Part shown: positions 31,004 through 40,179 of the stretch, in pieces
How the letters are laid out: the number at the start of each line of letters is the position of its first letter
Position numbering within the stretch: position 1 is the stretch's first letter
Source: Paraburkholderia sp. BL23I1N1
GTDB lineage: Bacteria > Pseudomonadota > Gammaproteobacteria > Burkholderiales > Burkholderiaceae
Direction of reading: 5' to 3'
NCBI RefSeq assembly: GCF_003610295.1
Contig: NZ_RAPV01000001.1
Span: 558,001 to 622,000, forward strand
DNA length: 64,000 bases
Position numbers and translations under genes: made by a program
The notes under the pieces: generated by a model
What the model saw: the letters and a program-made list of their open reading frames with translations, nothing else
Database searches by the model: none
What the model was told of the DNA's origin: nothing

Positions 31004-31102
31004 GACGGCAGGCTCCAGACAGCGGGGTGAAGGATTAATGAGCGGTTGGCCACCCATCAAACAGGGGCCGGGGGAAGACGAAAAAGCGAACGAAAAAGCA
31101 AA

Positions 31103-31130
31103 CAAAAAAGCCACGGCATGCCGTGGCTTT
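31103..31130 (-). terminator. Intrinsic terminator on the minus strand
   Basis: A 22-bp perfect palindrome AAGCCACGGCATGCCGTGGC (continuing TT) at 31109-31130 is followed on the minus strand by TTTTTTGTT. The nearest gene reading into it ends at 31390, so the transcript would have a 260-base untranslated tail. Confidence 0.85.
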
Positions 31131-31350
31131 CATGATTCGAACTGCTTGCGCCCTTGTGCGGCGCGAATCCGTGACGAAGCCAGCGGCGTCCCTAAGGGAG
31201 CGGCGAGCGGCGACGTCGGAGTTCGGGTTGGATGCGGTTCATGCGCGAAAGAATACGACAAGGAAAGCGCTGGTGTAAACCATGAATTTGCACAGAGTCG
31301 CGTCAACGCGGATTGATGCAAGTCTGCCAGCGCGCCTGTTTCGTTTTGAT

Positions 31351-31383
31351 GAATGGGTTGATCGTTAGCCTGTCAACCCATTC
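31351..31383. repeat. Hairpin just after the ferredoxin-reductase stop
   Basis: GAATGGGTTGA (31351-31361) pairs perfectly with TCAACCCATTC (31373-31383) across an 11-base loop. No T-run follows, so it may protect the mRNA 3' end instead of ending transcription. Confidence 0.6.
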
Positions 31384-31389
31384 ACCGCC

Positions 31390-32421
31390 TCAAACCGCGT
31401 TCGCCAGATCCGCCGCGCTCGTGAAGGAATCCGCGTAGAACTCGTCTTCCGGCAGCTCGTGATGCTGGGTGAAATCGCGCTGTGCCGACTCGACCATCAC
31501 AGGTGCGCCGCACGCGTACACCTGATACGGCGACAGGTCCGGCAGGTCCTCGATCACCGCTCGATGCACGAAGCCGACACGGCCGGTCCATGCGTCGCTC
31601 GCGTCCGGTTCCGACAGCACCGGCACGAACTTGAAGTTCGGGATCTCGCGAGCCCATTGTTCGGCGAGTTCGAGCAAGTACAAGTCTTTCTTGCGGCGCG
31701 CGCCCCAGTAAAGCGTCATCGGCCGGTTCAGGTTCTTGAACACCGCATGTTCGACGATCGCCTTCAGCGGCGCGAAGCCCGTGCCCGAGGCCAACAGCAC
31801 GATCGGCTTGTCCGAATCTTCGCGCAGGAAGAAGGTGCCGAGCGGGGCTTCGAAGCGCAGGATGTCGCGCTCCTTTATCGTATTGAAGACGTGGTCGGTG
31901 AACGCGCCACCGGGCATGTGACGGATGTGCAATTCGATCGGGCCTTCCGCGTGCGGCGCATTCGCCATCGAATAGCTGCGGCGCTTGCCGTCCTTCAGAA
32001 TGAATTCGAGGTACTGGCCGGCCAGATATTGCAGACGCTCGTTGGCCGGCAGCTGCAGCTTCAGCACGACGACGTCGTCGGCTTTGCGCTCGATGGCGTT
32101 CACGCGGCACGGCAGTTTCTTGACCTGCACGTCGCCCACGCCGGCCACTTCGCGAATGTCCACTTCGAGATCGGAGCACGCCGTCGCGCAGCAGAAGAGG
32201 GCCATGCCGCGCGTCTTTTCGTCGTTCGACAAGGCCGACGACGAATGCTGGCGCTGTTCGATCTGACCGCTGACCACGGTGCCTTTGCATGAGCCGCAGG
32301 CGCCGTTCTTGCAGCCGTACGGCAGGCCGATGCCTTGGCGCAAGGCCGCGATCAGGACCGGTTCGTCCTGTTCTACCTGAAATTGCCGGCCGCTTTGCCG
32401 GAGCGTGACGTTAAATGCCAT
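31390..32421 (-). CDS. Ferredoxin-NAD(P)H reductase-type flavoprotein (CDP-6-deoxyglucoseen reductase-like)
   Basis: A 343-residue electron-transfer protein in three domains. The N-terminal plant-type [2Fe-2S] ferredoxin has CKNGACGSCKGTV and the fourth ligand in FCCATAC. The FAD domain has the RRSYSMANAP motif, and the NAD(P)H domain has GTGFAPLKAIVEH near residue 215 and VYACGAPVMV. Proteins of this build serve as the reductase of oxygenases or of deoxysugar dehydratases. Nothing nearby identifies a partner, so the physiological role is open. Start ATG at 32421. Confidence 0.9.
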   Translation of the reverse strand: MAFNVTLRQSGRQFQVEQDEPVLIAALRQGIGLPYGCKNGACGSCKGTVVSGQIEQRQHSSSALSNDEKTRGMALFCCATACSDLEVDIREVAGVGDVQVKKLPCRVNAIERKADDVVVLKLQLPANERLQYLAGQYLEFILKDGKRRSYSMANAPHAEGPIELHIRHMPGGAFTDHVFNTIKERDILRFEAPLGTFFLREDSDKPIVLLASGTGFAPLKAIVEHAVFKNLNRPMTLYWGARRKKDLYLLELAEQWAREIPNFKFVPVLSEPDASDAWTGRVGFVHRAVIEDLPDLSPYQVYACGAPVMVESAQRDFTQHHELPEDEFYADSFTSAADLANAV

Positions 32422-32515
32422 AGAGTGTTCGAATTCGAAAAGTCGGTAATCGTTATCGGACCCGCGGTGCAACTGTGCGGTACCTGCCGCGCTTGACGGC
32501 TACAATGCGTCCACC

Positions 32516-33535
32516 ATGAAAGCGACACGAAAATTACGCCGGCCGCGCGTGTTGATAGTGGGCTGCGGTGACGTTGGGATGCGCTGTGTGCCCTTATTGC
32601 GGCCACGCGCGCATGTCTTCGCGCTCACCAGTCACGCCGAACGCAGCGCCGAATTGCGCGCCGCGGGGGTCACGCCGCTGGTTGGCGACCTGGACACGCG
32701 CCGCAGCCTGAAACGGCTTGCCGGCCTCGCGCCGACGGTGCTGCATCTTGCGCCGCCGCAGAAGACCGGCAACGACGACCGCCGTACCCGTGCGTTGCTC
32801 GCTACGCTCGGCGCGCGCCGCGATCGGGCACTGCGTGCCGCACGCGGCGCGGTGGTGCCTGTGGGGCGGCTGCGCCGCATTCGTGCCTCATGGGCGGAAT
32901 CTGAAGCAGCCAATATTGTACCCGACAGGGTGCGCTGGACCGCCGCTCCGCAGGCGCCCGTGAAGTTGGTGTACGCGAGCACGACAGGGGTCTACGGCGA
33001 CTGCGGCGGCGCGTGGATCGACGAGACGCGCGCGTCGCAGCCGGCCAATTCACGCGCGAAACGCCGCGTGTCGGCCGAGCGGCAATTGCGGCGCGCCACG
33101 GCGCGCGGTGTGGTGGCCGCCACCATCGCGCGAATTCCGGGCATCTACGCGAGCAACCGCTTGCCGCTCGCGCGGTTGGAAAAGCGCACCCCTGCCTTGA
33201 TCGACGCGGACGACGTCTACACCAACCATATCCACGCCGACGACCTCGCCGCGATTCTCGTGCGCCTTGCCACGCACGGGCGGCCGGGACGCGCAATCCA
33301 CGCGTCCGACGATACGACGCTGAAAATGGGAGCGTACTTCGATGTGGTGGCCGATGCGTTCGGCCTTGAACGCGCGCCGCGCATTACGCGCGTAGAAGCA
33401 GAGCAGCAGATCGAACCGACCTTGCTGTCGTTCATGCGTGAATCGAGGCGGCTTGTGAACCGCCGCCTCAAAGCGGAATTGCACGTGCGCTTGCGGTATC
33501 CGAGCGTTGACGATTTTTTCCGCGAGACCCCGTAA
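32516..33535 (+). CDS. NAD(P)-dependent epimerase/SDR-like protein
   Basis: A 339-residue Rossmann-fold protein of the extended SDR type (YeeZ-like). The dinucleotide-binding loop is VLIVGCGDVGMRCVPLL near residue 12 and the YASTTGVYGD segment is the catalytic region. YTNHIHADDLAAILVR and VDDFFRETP at the end are also usual. Between residues 95 and 140 it carries an Arg/Ala-rich insert not seen in shorter relatives. No substrate can be named. It is divergent from the ferredoxin-reductase gene. Confidence 0.86.
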   Translation: MKATRKLRRPRVLIVGCGDVGMRCVPLLRPRAHVFALTSHAERSAELRAAGVTPLVGDLDTRRSLKRLAGLAPTVLHLAPPQKTGNDDRRTRALLATLGARRDRALRAARGAVVPVGRLRRIRASWAESEAANIVPDRVRWTAAPQAPVKLVYASTTGVYGDCGGAWIDETRASQPANSRAKRRVSAERQLRRATARGVVAATIARIPGIYASNRLPLARLEKRTPALIDADDVYTNHIHADDLAAILVRLATHGRPGRAIHASDDTTLKMGAYFDVVADAFGLERAPRITRVEAEQQIEPTLLSFMRESRRLVNRRLKAELHVRLRYPSVDDFFRETP

Positions 33536-33537
33536 GT

Positions 33538-33726
33538 TTACGTCAGTGCCGGCAACGCCTCCAGCAACAGGAAGCACAGCATTGCACCGATCAGTGCGCC
33601 GATCAGGTTCGGATGATATTTGTGCCGTAGCCGCATCATGACCAGCAGTCCGCCGATCAAAACCAGGCCGAGGCACACGAAAGCGATCATCACATTTGAA
33701 AATGCGACGGTGTCGTGGATGACCAT
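33538..33726 (-). CDS. Small hypothetical membrane protein
   Basis: A 62-residue protein with two hydrophobic segments (NVMIAFVCLGLVLIGGLLVMM and LIGALIGAMLCFLLLEAL) separated by a short basic loop RLRHKYHPN. AGGGG precedes its ATG at 33726. It ends two bases beyond the convergent SDR gene. It has no recognised domain; the clean hydrophobic pattern supports a real inner-membrane protein. Confidence 0.6.
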   Translation of the reverse strand: MVIHDTVAFSNVMIAFVCLGLVLIGGLLVMMRLRHKYHPNLIGALIGAMLCFLLLEALPALT

Positions 33727-33894
33727 GGCGCCCCTCCTTGAACCCTTTGTAGTCTTTGTTTAAACGAGTATAGGGCGAGCTGTAAGGAAGAGCATGCTGC
33801 GCTGCAGCGTGTAATCGGGTGTCCCTTGGGGCCTGTGTGCGGGGGCGCACACGAATATCCTGACGCATCAAGGCTTTAAAAGGGCCCTACCGGT

Positions 33895-34605
33895 TTACCC
33901 GCTCCGTAAAGATCCGAGGTCGGTTTCGTCGAGCCATTGCCACGCGCCTTCCGCGAGCGTCGCGGGCAACGCGAGTCCGCCGATCCTCTCGCGATGCAGC
34001 GCTTCGCAACGATTGCCGGCTGCCGCGATCATCCGTTTGACCTGGTGATACTTGCCTTCCATCACGGTGAGGGCGAGCGCGTGCTCGCCGCGCGCCTGAG
34101 CGTCGATGGCGGCGATCGGTTTGGGCTCGCCGTGCAGCAAGACGCCGTCACGTAAAGCGCTCAATTGGGCGTCGTCGATGGGATGACGTGTGGTGGCGAT
34201 GTACAGCTTCGGCACTTTGCGTTTTGGCGACGTGAACATGTGAACGAACTTGCCGTCGTCGGAGAGCAGCAGCAGACCGGTGGTGTCCTGATCGAGGCGG
34301 CCCACGCATTGCACGCCGCGTTCGGCGAACTGCGGCGGCAGCAGACTGAACACGCTCAGATGATGCTGCGGGTCGCGCGAACATTCGTAGCCGGCGGGCT
34401 TGTTCAGCAGCAGATAGGCGTGCTCGCGATACGGCCAGACGACGCCGTCCACACTGAAGCAGAACGTGCCGTCATGGGTTGGAAAATCGGCGTCGGCATC
34501 GGTGCGGACTGAGCCGTCGATGCTCACGCGGCCGTCGCCGATCAGCGCCCGACATTGGCGTCGCGAGCCGAAACCTTGAGTAAAGAGGATGCTTTCGAGA
34601 TTCAT
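33895..34605 (-). CDS. rsuA: RsuA-type rRNA pseudouridine synthase
   Basis: A 236-residue pseudouridine synthase. The N-terminal S4-type RNA-binding stretch (FTQGFGSRRQCRALIGDGRVSIDG) is followed by the catalytic domain with GRLDQDTTGLLLLSDDG, in which the Asp is the catalytic residue, and KVPKLYIATTRHPID. Similar to E. coli RsuA, which modifies U516 of 16S rRNA (231 residues). Start set at MNLESILFTQGFGSRRQ (34605); a long upstream extension overlaps the divergent MFS gene and is not used. Confidence 0.9.
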   Translation of the reverse strand: MNLESILFTQGFGSRRQCRALIGDGRVSIDGSVRTDADADFPTHDGTFCFSVDGVVWPYREHAYLLLNKPAGYECSRDPQHHLSVFSLLPPQFAERGVQCVGRLDQDTTGLLLLSDDGKFVHMFTSPKRKVPKLYIATTRHPIDDAQLSALRDGVLLHGEPKPIAAIDAQARGEHALALTVMEGKYHQVKRMIAAAGNRCEALHRERIGGLALPATLAEGAWQWLDETDLGSLRSG

Positions 34606-34699
34606 GGCGTGCGAAGAATAACACCGCAAGAAGCGGAGCGCCGCGCAACGCCGTAGCGGCCACGATGAGCTTTCCACATTCCGTCGCAGGAGTTCATCG

Positions 34700-35959
34700 A
34701 TGCACGCCGCTTCCTCTTCATCGTCTTCATCCGTGATCCGTCTGCCGGCCGCATTCCAGCGGCTCGCATGGTCGAATCTGGTCGCGCAATCCGCCGAGCA
34801 GATCAGCCTCGCCGCCGCGCCGCTCGTCGCCGTGTTCGCGCTCGGCGCCGGCGCGCGCGAGACCGGCCTGTTGCAAACCGCGCAGACGCTGCCGTTCCTG
34901 TTGTTGTCGATTCCGCTCGGTGTATGGGCCGACCGCCGCTCGCGCCGCACGTTGATGGCGCTCGCCGAAAGCGTGCGCGTGGTCGCGATGCTGTGCGTGC
35001 TGCTGCTTGTGCTGACGCATTCGCTGAGCTTGCCGCTGCTCGCCGCGCTCGGCTTCATCGCGGCGACCGGCACTGTGGCCTACAACGTCGCGGCGCCTTC
35101 GCTGGTGCCTTCGATCGTGCCGCGCGAGGCGTATGCCCAGGCGAACGGCCGGCTCGAACTGGCGCGCAGCGTCGCGTATTCGGCGGGGCCGGCGCTTGGC
35201 GGGCTGCTGGTCGGCTGGATCGGCGCGGGCTGGGCGTATGGCTGCGCGGCCGGGCTATCGGCGCTGGCCGTCACCTTGCTCGCGGGACTGCGCGAACCGC
35301 CGCGAGCGGCGGCAGCCCAGCGGCACTTCATGCTGGAACTGCGCGACGGTACGCGCTTCGTGCTGCGCGACGCGCTGCTGCGTCCGATGCTCGCCACCGC
35401 GATCTTCTTCAATCTTGGTTTCTTCGTGCTGCAAGCGGTGTATGTGCCGTACGCCGTACATCGTTTGGGATTGAGCGCGTCGATGGTCGGCGTGACGCTC
35501 GGCGCGTATGGCGTCGGCATGGTGTGCGGTGCGCTTGCCGCACCGGCCATCGCGCGGCGTCTCGCGTTCGGCCGCGTGCTGATCATCGGACCGTCATGCG
35601 GTTTGCTCGCCTCGCTCGTGATGGTGGCGACGATCGTCACGCCGTCGTTCTGGCTGGCGATGCTGAGCTTCTTCCTGCTCGGCGCCGGACCGATTTTGTG
35701 GGTGGTGGGTTCGACTACGCTGCGTCAGGCGATCACGCCTGAACGGATGATGGGGCGCGTCTCGGCGCTCAATAGCACGGCGACTTTCGGTGCGCGGCCG
35801 GTGGGCGCATTGCTCGGTGCGGCGATCAGTGCGCGCTGGGGGATGGACGCGTGTCTGGTCGCGGCGGCAGCGGCGTTCCTTGCGCAGGCGTTGATCATCG
35901 TCATGTCGCCGGCGGCACGGCTCGCGGACATTCCCGAGGGCACCGCCATCGCGCAATGA
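34700..35959 (+). CDS. MFS transporter, drug/metabolite exporter type
   Basis: A 419-residue membrane protein with about 11-12 hydrophobic spans. The loop 2-3 signature appears as PLGVWADRRSRRTLMALAES, characteristic of the major facilitator superfamily, and the architecture is like EntS/MFS_3 exporters. AGGAG precedes the ATG. Divergent from rsuA. The substrate is unknown. Confidence 0.88.
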   Translation: MHAASSSSSSSVIRLPAAFQRLAWSNLVAQSAEQISLAAAPLVAVFALGAGARETGLLQTAQTLPFLLLSIPLGVWADRRSRRTLMALAESVRVVAMLCVLLLVLTHSLSLPLLAALGFIAATGTVAYNVAAPSLVPSIVPREAYAQANGRLELARSVAYSAGPALGGLLVGWIGAGWAYGCAAGLSALAVTLLAGLREPPRAAAAQRHFMLELRDGTRFVLRDALLRPMLATAIFFNLGFFVLQAVYVPYAVHRLGLSASMVGVTLGAYGVGMVCGALAAPAIARRLAFGRVLIIGPSCGLLASLVMVATIVTPSFWLAMLSFFLLGAGPILWVVGSTTLRQAITPERMMGRVSALNSTATFGARPVGALLGAAISARWGMDACLVAAAAAFLAQALIIVMSPAARLADIPEGTAIAQ

Positions 35960-36029
35960 TGAAAACCGGTTTTCATTGGGCGACTGAGTGGCGTTCTGAC
36001 GCGCCCGAGGTCATCGGTGGAAACCCTTG

Positions 36030-36087
36030 AAAATGAAAATGAATTTTTTCGGAGTGGTTTCTATGTAAATATACTTTCATTCATTTT
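36030..36087. promoter_or_regulatory. Candidate operator and promoter of the rpiR operon
   Basis: AAAATGAAAATGAA (36030-36043) and TTCATTCATTTT (36076-36087) form an imperfect inverted repeat in a sharply AT-rich patch. A TATACT (36070-36075) is a possible -10 next to the right arm. RpiR-type regulators bind such AT-rich GAAA/TTTC palindromes, so autoregulation is a reasonable inference. Confidence 0.5.
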
Positions 36088-36115
36088 GCTTACGCCGCCG
36101 CGCCGGCTCGCTCGC

Positions 36116-37081
36116 ATGATTCATCACTCGTCCGTTGCTTCCAATCCCGCCGAGCAGGCGATCGCCGCGCGCATTGCCGCAGCGATGCCGACCCTCACGC
36201 CGATTCACCGGCGCATGGGCGAATATGTGCTCGCGAATCTGTTCCGCGCGGCAACCATGCGAATCGACGAACTGGCGAGCGTGGTCGATGCGTCGGTGGC
36301 AACGGCGAATCGCTTTGCTCGCGCGCTTGGCTTCGACGGCTATCCGCAGTTTCGCGAAGCGCTGGTACGCGGCTTCGAAGCGACGCTCGCACCGGTCGAG
36401 CGGCTGCGTAGCGCGCAGGAATCGCTCGCTTCCGGCGACGATCTGATCGACGCGTCGCTCGAGCAGGCCGCCACCAATCTGCAATCCACTCGCGCGGCAA
36501 TCGACAACGCCGCCGCCGAAGCCGCCGTGGAAGCGATCATCTCCGCGCGTCGCGTCTTCGTGCTCGGCGCGGGTTCGAGCGCGTTCCTCGCGGGCCTGAT
36601 GGAACACGGTCTGATGCCGTACCACGACAACGTGCAGTCGCTCGCGTTCGTCGGTGGACCGTCGCATGCCGCGCGGCGTCTGTTCGCTTCGAATGAAGGC
36701 GATCTGGTGATCGGGATCGCGTTTCCGCGTTACGTCGAGGACACGATCGAACTCGCGCGGCGCTCGGCAAGTCGCGGCGCACGCGTGCTTGCGCTGACCG
36801 ATGGGCCGCACTCGCCGCTCGCGCAATTCGCCGATCTCTCGCTCTATATCCGCTCCGAGCGCCGCCTCGCGGCCAATGCCGATTCGGCCGTGCTGGCCGT
36901 GATCGAAGCGCTGTGCGACGCGGTCGCCTACCGGGCGAAACGCTCGGTGAAGGCGGCCGCTGAAGTCACCGAATTCGTGCTGCCGTGGCTCACCGATCCG
37001 CAAGCCGCGGCCACCGGCACAAGCGCGCAGCCCGTGAGCGCTTCCACTCGTTTTCCCCGCACCACCAAAGCCAAAAAATGA
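36116..37081 (+). CDS. MurR/RpiR-family transcriptional regulator (HTH + SIS)
   Basis: A 321-residue regulator. The N-terminal RpiR-type helix-turn-helix (IHRRMGEYVLANLFRAATMRIDELASVVDASVATANRFARALGF) is followed by a SIS sugar-isomerase-type domain (RRVFVLGAGSSAFLAGLMEHGL, then ARRSASRGARVLALTDGP). Family members sense phosphosugars or muropeptide-derived compounds. The stop overlaps the iaaA start (ATGA), so it is the first gene of the peptide operon and its likely controller. Start chosen at 36116, as the upstream frame is AT-rich operator sequence. Confidence 0.92.
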   Translation: MIHHSSVASNPAEQAIAARIAAAMPTLTPIHRRMGEYVLANLFRAATMRIDELASVVDASVATANRFARALGFDGYPQFREALVRGFEATLAPVERLRSAQESLASGDDLIDASLEQAATNLQSTRAAIDNAAAEAAVEAIISARRVFVLGAGSSAFLAGLMEHGLMPYHDNVQSLAFVGGPSHAARRLFASNEGDLVIGIAFPRYVEDTIELARRSASRGARVLALTDGPHSPLAQFADLSLYIRSERRLAANADSAVLAVIEALCDAVAYRAKRSVKAAAEVTEFVLPWLTDPQAAATGTSAQPVSASTRFPRTTKAKK

Positions 37082-38058
37082 ACCCCAACGCAGTCATTGC
37101 CATTCACGGCGGAGCAGGCACGATCCTGCGCGCATCGATGTCAGCCAGCGCCGAAGCCGACTATCACGCTGCGTTGCATGCCGTGCTGAGCGCCGGGCAG
37201 CGCGTCCTCGCCGACGGCGGCAGCGCACTCGACGCCGTCAGCGAAGCCGTGCGCCTGCTCGAAGACTGTCCGCTCTTCAACGCGGGGCGTGGCGCGGTTT
37301 ACACGGCGGCCGGCACGCATGAACTCGACGCGGCGATCATGGACGGCAGCACGCTCGACGCCGGCGCGATCTGCTGCGTGACGCGCGTGCGCAATCCGAT
37401 TCTGGCGGCTCGCCGCGTACTCGAGCGCAGCGAACATGTGCTGTTCACGGGCGAGGGCGCTGAAGCCTTCGCGGCCGCACAAGGACTCGAATTCGTAGAG
37501 CCCGAATATTTCCATACCGAAGCGCGTCATCGGCAGTGGCAACTCGCAAGCACTCAGCAGCGCGCCATGCTCGATCATGATGGCGCGACGCTGGCCTCGA
37601 ACAATGACGATCCCACGCCGCACGAGCCGATCGATCCGAATCGTAAGTTCGGCACCGTGGGTGCGGTCGCGCTCGATCAGCACGGTCACGTGGCGGCTGC
37701 GACCTCGACGGGCGGCGTCACCAACAAGCAGGCCGGCCGGGTCGGCGATACGCCGTTGATCGGCGCGGGCTGCTATGCCGACGACGCAACCTGCGCGGTC
37801 TCGACCACCGGCACCGGCGAGATGTTCATGCGGATGGTGGCCGCATACGACGTCGCGGCGCAGATGGCGTACCGCAACGTCTCGCTCGAAGAAGCCGCGC
37901 ACGACGTGGTGATGAACCGTTTGCCGAAGATCGACGGACGCGGCGGTCTGGTCGCCGTCGATGCGCGCGGCAACGTCACGCTGCCGTTCAATACCGAGGG
38001 CATGTATCGCGGATTCGCGCGGATCGGCGAGACGCCGGTGACGGCGATCTATCGCTAA
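37078..38058 (+). CDS. iaaA: Isoaspartyl peptidase / plant-type L-asparaginase
   Basis: A 326-residue Ntn-hydrolase of the T2 family that removes N-terminal isoaspartyl residues and hydrolyses asparagine. It starts with [17 protein letters not shown] and contains [21 protein letters not shown]. The proenzyme is expected to cleave itself before the nucleophile Thr193 in [12 protein letters not shown], giving alpha and beta subunits; [27 protein letters not shown] is the active-site block of the beta subunit. It overlaps rpiR by ATGA and precedes gsiA, as iaaA precedes gsiABCD in E. coli. Confidence 0.95.
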   Translation: MNPNAVIAIHGGAGTILRASMSASAEADYHAALHAVLSAGQRVLADGGSALDAVSEAVRLLEDCPLFNAGRGAVYTAAGTHELDAAIMDGSTLDAGAICCVTRVRNPILAARRVLERSEHVLFTGEGAEAFAAAQGLEFVEPEYFHTEARHRQWQLASTQQRAMLDHDGATLASNNDDPTPHEPIDPNRKFGTVGAVALDQHGHVAAATSTGGVTNKQAGRVGDTPLIGAGCYADDATCAVSTTGTGEMFMRMVAAYDVAAQMAYRNVSLEEAAHDVVMNRLPKIDGRGGLVAVDARGNVTLPFNTEGMYRGFARIGETPVTAIYR

Positions 38059-38133
38059 CGCGTTCTCGCTGCGCCGTCGCTTGAATTTTTGTTTGAATCA
38101 TCGTTAGCCGCGTTCGAATCCAAAGGAGCCATC

Positions 38134-40056
38134 GTGCCGACTTCATCGCACACCGCCCGCCCGCTTATCGAAACCTTGCCGTCGCAGCACGTGCTTGCCG
38201 TCGACGATCTGTCGGTCGCGTTTCGCAGCGGCGATAAGACCTTCAATGCGGTGCGCAATCTCTCGCTGACTGTGGACCGTGGCGAGACGCTCGCGATCGT
38301 CGGCGAATCGGGTTCGGGCAAATCGGTGACGTCGCTTGCCTTGATGCGGCTGATCGAGCATGGCGGTGGGCGCCTTGCCGGCGGCAGCATCGCCTTCCGG
38401 CGCCGCGACGGCAGCGTGCTCGACCTCGCGAAAGCGTCGTCCGGCACGATGCGTTCGATTCGCGGTGCCGACATCGCGATGATCTTCCAGGAGCCGATGA
38501 CCTCGCTGAATCCGGTGTTTACGGTCGGCGATCAGATCAGCGAAGCGATTGCCTTGCATCAGGGGAAAAGCCGTTCCGAGGCGCACGCCGAAACGCTGCG
38601 TCTGCTCGAACTCGTTCGCATTCCTGAAGCACGCCGGATGGCCGCACGTTTTCCGCATCAGCTCTCTGGCGGCATGCGCCAACGCGTGATGATCGCGATG
38701 GCGCTGTCGTGCAAGCCTGCATTGCTGATCGCCGATGAGCCGACCACCGCGCTCGACGTCACGATCCAGGCGCAGATTCTGCAATTGATTCGCGGCCTGC
38801 AGGACGAGATGAATATGGGCGTGATCTTTATCACGCACGATATGGGTGTGGTGGCCGAAGTGGCCGATCGCGTGCTGGTGATGTATCGCGGCGAGAAAGT
38901 GGAAGAGGGTGCTTCAGATGCGCTGTTCGCCGCGCCGTCTCATCCTTATACGAAGGCGTTGCTCGCCGCAGTGCCGCACCTTGGCGCAATGGAAGGCACC
39001 GATCGGCCCGCCAGGTTTCCGATTCTGACCGTCGAGCAGGCGGCGCTCACCGGCACGGATGAACCCATTCGTCCCGCAATCGCCGTCGCGCAGGAAACCC
39101 AACCCGTGATCCACGACAGCACGCCGCCGATCCTGCGCGTGCGCGACCTGGTCACGCGCTTTCCGGTCAAGAGCGGTGTGTTCGGACGCCTCACGGGCCG
39201 CGTGCATGCGGTTGAGAAAGTCAGCTTTGATCTGCGTCCGGGCGAGACGCTTGCGCTGGTCGGCGAATCGGGATGTGGCAAATCGACCACGGGCCGTTCG
39301 TTGCTGCGTCTGGTCGAAAGCCAGAGCGGCTCGATCGAATTTGACGGTAAGGAAATCAGCTCGCTCACAGGCCCTGCGTTGCAAGCACTGCGCCGCAATA
39401 TCCAGTTTATTTTTCAGGACCCGTTTGCCTCGCTGAATCCACGTTTGACGGTCGGTTTCTCGATCATGGAGCCCTTGCTCGTGCATGGCGTCGCTCAAGG
39501 TGCCGAAGCGCAGGCGCGCGTTGCGTGGTTGCTTGAGAAGGTTGGCTTGCCGCGCGAGGCCGCAAGCCGCTATCCGCACGAATTTTCGGGCGGACAACGG
39601 CAACGCATCGCGATTGCGCGTGCGCTGGCCTTGAATCCGAAAGTCGTGATCGCCGACGAATCCGTCTCCGCACTGGACGTCTCCGTGCAGGCGCAAATCG
39701 TCAATCTGATGCTCGATCTGCAGCGCGAGCTGGGCGTCGCGTATCTGTTTATTTCGCATGACATGGCGGTGGTGGAGCGCGTGAGCCATCGCGTGGCGGT
39801 GATGTATCTCGGCCAGATCGTCGAGATCGGTCCGCGCCGCGCGGTGTTCGAAGCGCCGCAGCATCCCTATACGAAGAAGCTGATGGGCGCGGTGCCGGTT
39901 GCCGATCCGGCGCGCCGTCACGCCAAACGCATGCTCGCCGACGATGAGATTCCGAGCCCGATCCGCGCGCTGAACGACGAACCGATCGTGGCGCCGCTGG
40001 TTGCGGTGGGACCGGATCATTTCGTGGCCCAGCATCGAGTCGGCGGCGCTTACTAA
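38134..40056 (+). CDS. gsiA: Dipeptide/glutathione ABC transporter, double ATP-binding protein
   Basis: A 640-residue fusion of two ABC ATPase cassettes. The first has Walker A GESGSGKS near residue 66, signature [15 protein letters not shown] and Walker [14 protein letters not shown]. The second has Walker [10 protein letters not shown] near 385, [15 protein letters not shown] and [15 protein letters not shown]-terminal oligopeptide-type extensions (HPYTK) follow each cassette. A GTG start at 38134, six bases after AGGAG, is preferred to an in-frame ATG at 38089 that lacks a site. The length matches E. coli GsiA (623). It energises the GsiC-GsiD channel. Confidence 0.94.
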   Translation: MPTSSHTARPLIETLPSQHVLAVDDLSVAFRSGDKTFNAVRNLSLTVDRGETLAIVGESGSGKSVTSLALMRLIEHGGGRLAGGSIAFRRRDGSVLDLAKASSGTMRSIRGADIAMIFQEPMTSLNPVFTVGDQISEAIALHQGKSRSEAHAETLRLLELVRIPEARRMAARFPHQLSGGMRQRVMIAMALSCKPALLIADEPTTALDVTIQAQILQLIRGLQDEMNMGVIFITHDMGVVAEVADRVLVMYRGEKVEEGASDALFAAPSHPYTKALLAAVPHLGAMEGTDRPARFPILTVEQAALTGTDEPIRPAIAVAQETQPVIHDSTPPILRVRDLVTRFPVKSGVFGRLTGRVHAVEKVSFDLRPGETLALVGESGCGKSTTGRSLLRLVESQSGSIEFDGKEISSLTGPALQALRRNIQFIFQDPFASLNPRLTVGFSIMEPLLVHGVAQGAEAQARVAWLLEKVGLPREAASRYPHEFSGGQRQRIAIARALALNPKVVIADESVSALDVSVQAQIVNLMLDLQRELGVAYLFISHDMAVVERVSHRVAVMYLGQIVEIGPRRAVFEAPQHPYTKKLMGAVPVADPARRHAKRMLADDEIPSPIRALNDEPIVAPLVAVGPDHFVAQHRVGGAY

Positions 40057-40179
40057 GCGCGAACGCCAGTCCGAACGCAGACACGAATGCAGATCAAAAC
40101 GAAGTACCAGACCTGAAGCAAAACCATTTTCTCTCGCAGCACATAACCCAGTTTCAATTCGCAGCCTGGAGCCAACCTC

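Larger units (their letters stand above)
31004..31389. other. Intergenic region between the ferredoxin reductase and aminotransferase genes
   Basis: About 386 bases without a gene I can support. It holds a minus-strand terminator (31103-31130) and an 11-bp hairpin (31351-31383) right after the reductase stop. A 63-codon minus-strand frame at 31130-31321 has no ribosome binding site or recognisable domain and was not called. Confidence 0.6.

Noticed and set aside
31130..31321. A 63-codon minus-strand frame
   Set aside because: No ribosome site or domain. The following terminator fits a long 3' UTR just as well.
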